Source of the DNA: Pseudomonadota bacterium
Lineage (GTDB): Bacteria; Pseudomonadota; Alphaproteobacteria; Rhizobiales; Rhizobiaceae
Length of the DNA stretch: 8,108 bases
Assembly (NCBI GenBank): GCA_023387775.1
Contig: JAEWHN010000007.1
Coordinates: forward strand, 1 to 8,108
Reading direction: 5' to 3'
Below the pieces are notes generated by a model. The model saw only the letters and a program-made list of their open reading frames with translations. It made no database searches and was not told the origin of the DNA. Below, in pieces: positions 1-6,902 of the stretch. The translations under genes were made by a program, and so were the position numbers. Each line of letters begins with the position of its first letter. Position 1 is the first letter of the stretch.

Positions 1-749
1 ATCGCGTCGATGCCCCATTTCTCGCTTTCCGGCAGGATGCGCGTCAGCACGCCGGCCTGCCGCATCCACAGCAAGGCGCGTGAAGGGTCGGACGCGGCAA
101 GCAGCTTCTTCAGCTCGTTCCAAACGCGCTCGGCCGACAGCCGGTCGAGCCCTTCCTTCAGCCGCGCGCAGGCCTTCAGCCCCTCCGCGTCCGGCCGCCC
201 GGCGCCATACCAGGCAAAGAAGCGGAAAAAGCGCAGGATGCGCAGAAAATCCTCGCGGATGCGCGCTTCCGGATCGCCGATGAAGCGCAGGGTGCGGCTT
301 TCCAGATCGGCAAGCCCCCCGACCAAGTCCACCACCTGCCCGTCGGCCTCGGCATAGAGCGCGTTGATGGTAAAGTCGCGCCGCTCGGCGTCCGCCTTCC
401 AGTCGCGGCCGAAGCGCACCTTGGCGCGGCGGCCGTCGGTTTCCACATCGGCACGCAGCGTCGTCACCTCGAACGGCCTGCCGCCGGCTATCACGGTGAT
501 CGTGCCGTGGTCGGCCCCCGTTGGCACCGTCTTGAAGCCGGCGGTCTTGGCGCGGCGCGCCGTCTCGTCCGGCTCGGTGGTGGTGGCGATGTCCACATCG
601 GCCACCGGCTGCCCCAACAGCGCGTTGCGCACCGCCCCGCCGGCGATCCGCGCCTGCTGGCCATCGGCGTTCAGCGCCTTCAGCAGCTTCTGCAGGTCGG
701 CATCGCCCAGCCAGGGCGCCTTGCCGGCAATCGACATGCTGCCGCTCAT
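1..749 (-). CDS. cca: CCA tRNA nucleotidyltransferase (class II), 3' part cut by the window edge
   Basis: This enzyme adds or repairs the 3'-terminal CCA of tRNAs from CTP and ATP without a nucleic-acid template, in the cytoplasm. The first 249 codons are visible. The nucleotidyltransferase head shows GGAVR at residues 37-41, the metal-binding DVD at 51-53, RRDFTINAL at 123-131 and EDFLR at 166-170. The last fits the EDxxR motif that selects CTP/ATP in class II CCA-adding enzymes and argues against a poly(A) polymerase. ERVWNEL follows at 207-213. Family members are usually about 400-420 residues, so roughly the C-terminal 40% is missing. The start at 749 is backed by AAAGG at 762-758, 8 nt upstream; a second ATG at 737 is possible. 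The ATG overlaps the stop of the Nudix gene as ATGA, suggesting translational coupling as the third gene of the minus-strand operon. No broken motif is seen. Confidence 0.95.
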   Translation of the reverse strand, partial: MSGSMSIAGKAPWLGDADLQKLLKALNADGQQARIAGGAVRNALLGQPVADVDIATTTEPDETARRAKTAGFKTVPTGADHGTITVIAGGRPFEVTTLRADVETDGRRAKVRFGRDWKADAERRDFTINALYAEADGQVVDLVGGLADLESRTLRFIGDPEARIREDFLRILRFFRFFAWYGAGRPDAEGLKACARLKEGLDRLSAERVWNELKKLLAASDPSRALLWMRQAGVLTRILPESEKWGIDA

Positions 750-1378
750 GCATAAAACCTTTCATAAAGCGTGCGGATGATGCCCGCGGTCACGCCCCAG
801 ATGCGCTGCCCGCCATAGGGCATGTCGTAATACACCCATTCGCGGTTGTCCCACATGCGGCTGCCCTGGTGGTGGTTGGCCGGGTCCATCAGGAAGCGCA
901 GCGGCACCTCGAAAGCCGTGTCCACCTCGTGCACGTTCAGTGTCAGGTGGAAGTCGGGCTGCACGATGCCCAGTACCGGCGCGATGAGGTAGCCGCTGCC
1001 CGAGACATAGTCGGGCATGCGCCCGATGACCTCGATATGGCCGGCATCGAGCCCGATTTCCTCGGTCGTCTCGCGCAGTGCGGCAAATTCCGGCGTGGGA
1101 TCGGTGGCGTCGATGCGCCCGCCCGGAAACGCCACCTGTCCCGAATGGCTGCGCAGCTTCTCCGCCCGCTTGGTCAGGATCACGCTCGCCTCGTCGCCGT
1201 GGTCCACCACGGGAATCAGCACCGCCGCCGCTCGCAGGTTTTCGCGCCGGATCAGGTCGCCGAAGCCCGGATTGAAATAGTGGTCGCCATAGTCGTGCCC
1301 GACATCCTCCGGATGCCGGCGCACCACGCGCTCGCGAAACTCGCGCGCGGAAAACAGCGGTGCCGCAAACCTGTCCAT
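746..1378 (-). CDS. Nudix hydrolase, CoA-pyrophosphatase (NudL/PCD1) type
   Basis: This 210-aa protein belongs to the Nudix branch that cleaves CoA and its derivatives to 3'-phosphoadenosine 5'-phosphate and phosphopantetheine. The branch is recognised by the signature that precedes the Nudix box, LTKR...LRSHSGQVAFPGG at residues 68-87. The box continues to RETTEE at 102-107 followed by IGL, supplying the metal-binding glutamates. The spacing between the box glycine and the RE pair is one residue longer than canonical Nudix, as I recall for E. coli NudL too. A conserved WGVTAGIIR stretch lies at 194-202. There is no signal peptide or membrane segment, so it should be cytosolic. It starts 3 nt after the DUF1285 stop and its TGA overlaps the CCA-enzyme ATG. 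The start has no clear Shine-Dalgarno sequence, consistent with coupling to the gene before it. The exact substrate is inferred from family membership. Confidence 0.93.
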   Translation of the reverse strand: MDRFAAPLFSAREFRERVVRRHPEDVGHDYGDHYFNPGFGDLIRRENLRAAAVLIPVVDHGDEASVILTKRAEKLRSHSGQVAFPGGRIDATDPTPEFAALRETTEEIGLDAGHIEVIGRMPDYVSGSGYLIAPVLGIVQPDFHLTLNVHEVDTAFEVPLRFLMDPANHHQGSRMWDNREWVYYDMPYGGQRIWGVTAGIIRTLYERFYA

Positions 1379-1381
1379 GGC

Positions 1382-2011
1382 TCAGTCGCTCAGCCGCCGC
1401 AGCTTCTCGGCGGTCATGATCGGGAAAACCTCGCCCTTCGAGCGCACGGCGAACATCAGCTCGCCGTCAATCTCGATCTCTTCGCCATATTCGACCAACT
1501 CATACATCACCGGCCGCGCCACCAGCGCTTCCAGCTGGCCGCGCACCAGCACGTAGGGCTTTAAGCCCCCGGTCTCGTCCTCGTCCACGAAGCGCATCGG
1601 GCGCTCGGGGCCGGCCTCCACCACGTCGCCTACATTGGTTCGGAAGGTGATGACCTGCCCGTCGCCCTCGCCCGTCACTGTCATCTCGACTGCCACGAAA
1701 GGCGCATCCACCACGCGGATGCCCACCTTCTCCACAGGGGTCACCAGATAGGTCTTGCCGTCGGCATCCTTGCGCAGCACCGTGGAGAACAGCTGCACCA
1801 GCGGCATGCGCCCGATGGGCGTGCCGAGGTAGAACCAGGTGCCGTCCTGGCGTATCTCCATGTCGAGGTCGCCGCAGAAGTCAGGATTCCAGCGTTCCAC
1901 GGGCGGAAGCCCCTGTCCCGCCCGGGTCGCGCGCGAGATCAGCGCCTGCAGACCGGCAGCGTCGCCGACCTTGGTGAGCCCGCCTTCAATATGTGCTTGG
2001 TCTTTGGTCAT
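1382..2011 (-). CDS. DUF1285 domain-containing protein
   Basis: This 209-aa protein of unknown function is recognised as DUF1285 by the series GLPPVERWNP, CGDLDMEI, DGTWFYLGTPIGR, LVQLFSTVLR and LVTPVEKVGI, followed by VDAPFVAVEM. It is rich in short beta-like segments, lacks transmembrane helices and has no signal peptide, so it is probably cytoplasmic. The frame stays open up to an ATG at 2143, and another ATG lies at 2074. I prefer 2011 (protein beginning MTKDQ) because it gives the usual family length of about 200 residues, and the codons upstream are A+T-rich and unlike the G/C-ending body. None of the three starts has a good Shine-Dalgarno site, but a promoter-like sequence sits immediately upstream of 2011. 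It is the first gene of the minus-strand operon with the Nudix and CCA enzymes and is divergent from the MoxR operon. Its role cannot be told from sequence. Confidence 0.9.
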   Translation of the reverse strand: MTKDQAHIEGGLTKVGDAAGLQALISRATRAGQGLPPVERWNPDFCGDLDMEIRQDGTWFYLGTPIGRMPLVQLFSTVLRKDADGKTYLVTPVEKVGIRVVDAPFVAVEMTVTGEGDGQVITFRTNVGDVVEAGPERPMRFVDEDETGGLKPYVLVRGQLEALVARPVMYELVEYGEEIEIDGELMFAVRSKGEVFPIMTAEKLRRLSD

Positions 2012-2018
2012 GGTCACG

Positions 2019-2047
2019 AAATAGTCACTGTTGTTAAGCTTGTCAGC
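2019..2047 (-). promoter_or_regulatory. Candidate promoter of the DUF1285-Nudix-CCA operon
   Basis: Read on the minus strand, GCTGAC at 2047-2042 and CTATTT at 2024-2019 are separated by exactly 17 nt. They resemble the rhizobial housekeeping-sigma pattern CTTGAC-N17-CTATAT with 4 of 6 and 5 of 6 matches. Read in E. coli style it is CTGACA-N17-TATTTC. Transcription would begin about at the ATG at 2011, which would make a leaderless mRNA and would explain the missing ribosome binding site. This rests on pattern matching only. Confidence 0.35.
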
Positions 2048-2131
2048 CTTGATGCGTGATTTAAGTTCATTCATCTGCGCGGCAAAAGTGCTAATCGTGG
2101 CCGACGAAACGGCAGCCACCTTCCCGGACAA

Positions 2132-2137
2132 GTGAGG
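2132..2137 (+). promoter_or_regulatory. Probable ribosome binding site of the MoxR gene
   Basis: GTGAGG ends 11 nt before the ATG at 2149, slightly farther than ideal. It still favours that start over the in-frame ATG at 2191, whose purine-rich AAGGA ends only 1 nt before the codon and is too close to serve. Confidence 0.4.
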
Positions 2138-2148
2138 TTCCAAGCGGC

Positions 2149-3152
<1,004 letters not shown>

Positions 3153-3153
<1 letters not shown>

Positions 3154-4070
3154 TGGCACGCATCGGCGCGGCCTCGCCTCCTGTCGGTACGAAAGACGCC
3201 CTTGCCCGCGCAAGGCAGCGCGCCTTTCTCGTGCCCGACCTGCTGATCGAGGCGCGCCGCGTGGTCAATACCGTCATCTCCGGCTGGCACGGCCGCCGCA
3301 AGCGCGGCATCGGCGAAAATTTCTGGCAGTTCCGCCCCTATGTCGAGGGCGAGAGCCTGTCGCGCATCGACTGGCGCCGTTCCGCCCGCGACGACCACAT
3401 CTATGTGCGCGACCGCGAATGGGAGGCCGCCCACACCGTCTGGCTGTGGGCCGACCCTTCCGCCTCCATGCTCTACAAGTCTCGGGCTGCGCATGTTTCC
3501 AAGGATTCGCGTGCGCTGGTGCTCATCCTCGCGCTGGCGGAGCTTTTGTCGCGCGGGGGCGAACGCATCGCCTGGCCCGGCCTCACCGACCCTTTCACCG
3601 CCCGCAACGGCGCCGAGCGGCTGGCCGCCCACCTCACCCATGCCGGCGCGCTTCCGCACCGGCCCGACCTCAGCGCGGTCCGCCGCTTTTCCGACGTCGT
3701 CATCGCCAGCGACTTCCTCGATCCGGTCGAGGAAACCAAGGAATGGCTCGACACGCTCGCCCGGCGCGGCGCCCGCGCGCATCTGATCGAGATCGCCGAT
3801 CCGGCCGAGGAAAGCTTCCCCTATTCCGGCCGCACCGAATTTACCGATCCCGAAACCGGTGAAAAGCTCACCGCGGGCCGCGCCGAACAGCTCGCCACCG
3901 ACTACCGCCTGCTCTACTCCGCCCGCCGCGAAGAGCTCGCCGCCTGGTGCAAGCGCCTGGGCTGGAGCTACACCGTCAACCACACCGACCGCCTCGCTTC
4001 CGAGGCGCTGGTGCAGGTGCACATGGCCATGAGCGCCGAGAGCGGCTACGCCTCCGGGGTGCGCGCATGA
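3153..4070 (+). CDS. DUF58 domain-containing protein (BatB/YeaD-like, soluble form)
   Basis: This 305-aa protein carries the DUF58 signature at residues 60-79, FRPYVEGESLSRIDWRRSAR, followed by YVRDRE at 84-89. The next segment, WADPSASM at 99-106, has the DxSxS pattern (D101, S103, S105) of a vWA metal-ion-dependent adhesion site, and a VIASDFLDP segment lies at 183-191. Many DUF58 proteins begin with two transmembrane helices; this one does not and should be cytoplasmic. DUF58 genes commonly follow MoxR genes, and the protein is a plausible client of the ATPase upstream. The start is well set by AAGGGA at 3142-3147, 5 nt before the ATG, and by the TGATG overlap. Its stop overlaps the next start as ATGA. 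Its biochemical activity is unknown. Confidence 0.94.
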
Positions 4071-6901
4071 GCTGGCTGCCGCTCTCCTTCGGCTTTCCGG
4101 CCATCCTGTGGGGGCTGCTGGCGCTGCCCGTCATCTGGTGGCTGCTCAGGCTCACCCCGCCCAAGCCGGAGACCGAGGTCTTTCCGCCGCTGAAGATTCT
4201 GGCGCGGGTGCTGCGCCGCGAGGAGACGCCTCGCCGCAGTCCGTGGTGGCTCACCCTGCTGCGGCTGCTCATGGCCGCGCTGGTGATCATGGCGCTGGCC
4301 GAACCCGTCTTCAACCCGCGCGAGAAGCTGCCGGCGGCCGGCAGCGGGCTGGCGCTGGTCATGGACAATGGCTGGGCGGCCGCGCCCGACTGGAACCGCC
4401 GGGTGGCAACCGCCGAGCGCCTGATCGACGACGCGGCGGCCGGCGCCCAGCGGATCCTGCTGGCCTTCACCGCCGAAAAACCCAACGCCGACATCGGACC
4501 CTTCGACGCGCGGGCCGCGCGTGACAAGCTGCGCGCCGCCAAGCCACGGCCGATCCCCACCGACCGTCCCGGCGTCTATGCGCGCGTCGCCGCGACACTT
4601 GAAACCATGCCCGGCGCCAGCATTGCCGTTCTGGCCGACGGCTTGGTCGCAAAGGGCGACGAGGCCGCCTTTTCCACGCTTCTGGGCAAGGGTCCGGCCA
4701 GCGTCGTCTGGGCAGTGCCCGACCGCATCGCCACAGTGGGCCTGACCAAGGCCGAAAACCAGCTCGACGGCTTTGCCCTCACTGCCGTGCGCCCTTCCTC
4801 CGACCCTGCCCCCCGGCAGGTCACGGCCGGCGCCTTTGACGACAAGGGCCGGCGCATCGCCGACACGGCCATCGCCTTCGGCGCGGGAAAAACCGTGGGC
4901 ACCGGGCTGATGAAGGTCCCCTTCGAGCTGCGCAACGACTTCGCCGCCATCCGCATCGACGGCGAGAACCATGCGGGTGCCGTGCGGGTGCTGGACGAAA
5001 GCTCCAAGCGCCGCCGCGTCGGCCTCATCTCGCAGGCCGAGGCCGACCAGGCGCAGCCGCTCCTGGCGCCGCTCTATTACATCCGCCGCGCGCTTTCGCC
5101 TTATGCCGATCTGGTCGAGCCGCAGAGCCGCGACCTCGCCGACGCCATCCCCCAGCTTCTGGAACAGAAGCCGGCGATGATCGTCATGGCCGACATCGGC
5201 ACCATTCCCGAGCCCGCCCGCCAGAAGCTGGTGGAATGGGTGAACAATGGCGGCATGCTGGTGCGCTTCGCCGGCTCCCGCCTCGCCGCCGCCGGCAACG
5301 ACGACGACCTGCTGCCGGTGCGGCTGCGCACAGGCGAACGTTCGCTGGGTGGCGCGCTGTCGTGGACCGAACCGCAGCCGGTCACCGAATTCCCCAAGAC
5401 CGGCCCGTTCTCCGATCTCGCTCCGCCGTCGGAAGTCGCCGTCAGCCGGCAGGTGCTGGCCGAGCCCACGGCCGATCTGGTCGAGCGTACCTGGGCCAAC
5501 CTTGCCGACGGAACGCCGCTGGTCACCGGCGCGCGGCGCGAAAAGGGCACGATCGTTCTTTTTCACACCTCGCCGGATGCGACATGGTCCAACCTGCCCA
5601 TCTCCGGCAGCTTCGTGGAAATGCTGCGCCGCCTGGTGCAGATGTCGCGCAACCAGGGCAGCCTTGCGGCAAATGCCGAGGGCCAGGTGGCGTCGCTGGC
5701 GCCTTATCGCATGATCGCCGCCGATGGTTCGCTGGTGCCGCCGCCCGCAGAAGCCCGGCCGCTCACGGTCGGGCGCGGGGCGGTGCCGGTCAGCATCGAG
5801 AACCCGCCCGGCCTCTATGGCAGCGAGGACGGCGTGGTCGCGCACAACCTGCTGGCCGCCGATGCCACGCTTGCGCCGCTCGCGCGCCCCCACATCGCCG
5901 CCCCCGTCACCGAAATGCGCTATGCTGTGAACGAATCCCACGACCTCAAGGGACCGCTCGTGGCGGTAGCGCTCGCCCTCATGCTTCTGGACACGCTGGC
6001 CGTGTTCTGGCTGGGCGGCATGTTCGCCGGCCGGCGCGGCAGCCGCAATGCCGCTTCCCGCGGCGCGGGCGCCGCGATGGTGCTTCTCGCGGCGGGCGCG
6101 TTGTTCTTCGCGTCGGCGCCGCATGCGCGCGCCGACGATTCGAAACCGGGCGATGAGCAGGCAATAGAGGCCGTGTCGAAGACGCGGCTTGCCTATGTCA
6201 TCACCGGCGACGCCGCCATCGATTCCATCAGCCGCGCCGGCCTCGACGGCCTTTCCCGCTTCCTGGTGGAGAAGACCGCGCTCGATCCCGGCAAGCCGGC
6301 CGGCGTCGACATAGCTCGCGACGAACTGGCCTTCTATCCGCTGATCTACTGGCCGATCGACCCGAAGGCGCCGCTGCCCTCGCAGGAGGCGATCGCACGC
6401 ATCGACGCCTATATGCAGCAGGGCGGCACGGTGCTTTTCGACACGCGCGACCAATATGCCGGCGGCATCGACGCCAGTTCCACCAGCCCTTCCACGGAAA
6501 GGCTGCGCGACATACTGGCCGGGCTCAACGTGCCTCCGCTGGAGCCGGTGCCGTCCGATCACGTGCTGACCAAATCCTTCTACATCCTTCCGGAGTTTCC
6601 AGGCCGCTTCAACGGCAGTCCGCTCTGGGTCGAGGCGTCGCTCGAAGCCGCCAATCCCGAGCACCGCCCGGTGCGCACCGGCGATGGCGTCACCCCCATC
6701 ATGATCACCGCCAACGATTTCGCCGGCGCCTGGGCCGTCGACGAAAATGGCGACCCGATGTTCCCCACCGTGCCGTCCGATCCGATGCAGCGGCTCTACG
6801 CCTACCGCGTCGGGGTCAACATCGTCATGTACATGCTGACGGGCAACTACAAGTCCGACCAGGTCCACGTGCCCGCCCTGCTCGAGAGGCTGGGGCAGTA
6901 G
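4067..6901 (+). CDS. Membrane protein with BatA-type N-terminus and C-terminal DUF4159 domain
   Basis: This 944-aa protein begins with the BatA-like two-helix module: hydrophobic segments at about 11-28 and 61-79 joined by a very basic loop. A vWA-like strand, LALVMDNGWA at 95-104, follows, but its metal site is lost (D-N-G-W-A instead of DxSxS). A GATase-like segment lies at 369-403. Two more hydrophobic segments at about 629-653 and 667-684 flank a basic loop. The second ends in a signal-peptidase-like APHARADD, after which residues ~700-925 form DUF4159 (LAYVITGDA, DELAFYPLIYWPI, GGTVLFDTRD). By the positive-inside rule the 80-628 part and DUF4159 are periplasmic. The frame is open from 3947, but the start at 4067 is chosen because it begins directly with the membrane module, forms an ATGA overlap with the DUF58 stop and has GGGG 7 nt upstream. 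The function is unknown; it is probably part of a MoxR-dependent envelope complex. Confidence 0.93.
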   Translation: MSWLPLSFGFPAILWGLLALPVIWWLLRLTPPKPETEVFPPLKILARVLRREETPRRSPWWLTLLRLLMAALVIMALAEPVFNPREKLPAAGSGLALVMDNGWAAAPDWNRRVATAERLIDDAAAGAQRILLAFTAEKPNADIGPFDARAARDKLRAAKPRPIPTDRPGVYARVAATLETMPGASIAVLADGLVAKGDEAAFSTLLGKGPASVVWAVPDRIATVGLTKAENQLDGFALTAVRPSSDPAPRQVTAGAFDDKGRRIADTAIAFGAGKTVGTGLMKVPFELRNDFAAIRIDGENHAGAVRVLDESSKRRRVGLISQAEADQAQPLLAPLYYIRRALSPYADLVEPQSRDLADAIPQLLEQKPAMIVMADIGTIPEPARQKLVEWVNNGGMLVRFAGSRLAAAGNDDDLLPVRLRTGERSLGGALSWTEPQPVTEFPKTGPFSDLAPPSEVAVSRQVLAEPTADLVERTWANLADGTPLVTGARREKGTIVLFHTSPDATWSNLPISGSFVEMLRRLVQMSRNQGSLAANAEGQVASLAPYRMIAADGSLVPPPAEARPLTVGRGAVPVSIENPPGLYGSEDGVVAHNLLAADATLAPLARPHIAAPVTEMRYAVNESHDLKGPLVAVALALMLLDTLAVFWLGGMFAGRRGSRNAASRGAGAAMVLLAAGALFFASAPHARADDSKPGDEQAIEAVSKTRLAYVITGDAAIDSISRAGLDGLSRFLVEKTALDPGKPAGVDIARDELAFYPLIYWPIDPKAPLPSQEAIARIDAYMQQGGTVLFDTRDQYAGGIDASSTSPSTERLRDILAGLNVPPLEPVPSDHVLTKSFYILPEFPGRFNGSPLWVEASLEAANPEHRPVRTGDGVTPIMITANDFAGAWAVDENGDPMFPTVPSDPMQRLYAYRVGVNIVMYMLTGNYKSDQVHVPALLERLGQ

Positions 6902-6902
6902 C

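Larger units (their letters stand above)
2012..2148. promoter_or_regulatory. Divergent intergenic region between the two operons
   Basis: This stretch separates the two oppositely oriented operons and must hold both promoters. It is richer in A+T than its surroundings, especially 2018-2095. An imperfect 14-bp dyad, TG-N2-AAGCTT-N2-CA at 2032-2045, overlaps the minus-strand -35 candidate and could be an operator, though 5 of 7 matching pairs is weak. On the plus strand TTGTCA at 2040-2045 is a possible -35 for the MoxR operon, but no convincing -10 follows at the right distance. No rho-independent terminator or riboswitch-like fold is evident. Confidence 0.6.

Noticed and set aside
869..1564. 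Plus-strand open frame of 231 codons opposite the Nudix and DUF1285 genes
   Set aside because: It straddles the boundary of two well-recognised minus-strand genes, and its product is biased in composition with no domain.
2100..2113. Short hairpin GCCG/CGGC upstream of the MoxR gene
   Set aside because: Only four base pairs with a 6-nt loop and no U-run; expected by chance in sequence this rich in G+C, so not called a terminator or riboswitch.
2012..2143. N-terminal extension of the DUF1285 protein from the ATGs at 2143 or 2074
   Set aside because: The extra codons are A+T-rich and atypical, have no ribosome binding site, would exceed the usual family length and would leave no room for the promoter region between divergent genes.
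3947..4066. Longer N-terminus (40 extra codons) for the 944-aa membrane protein
   Set aside because: This part lies out of frame inside the DUF58 gene and reads as Arg/Gly/His-rich junk. The ATG at 4067 starts directly with the BatA-like membrane helix and makes a standard ATGA overlap.
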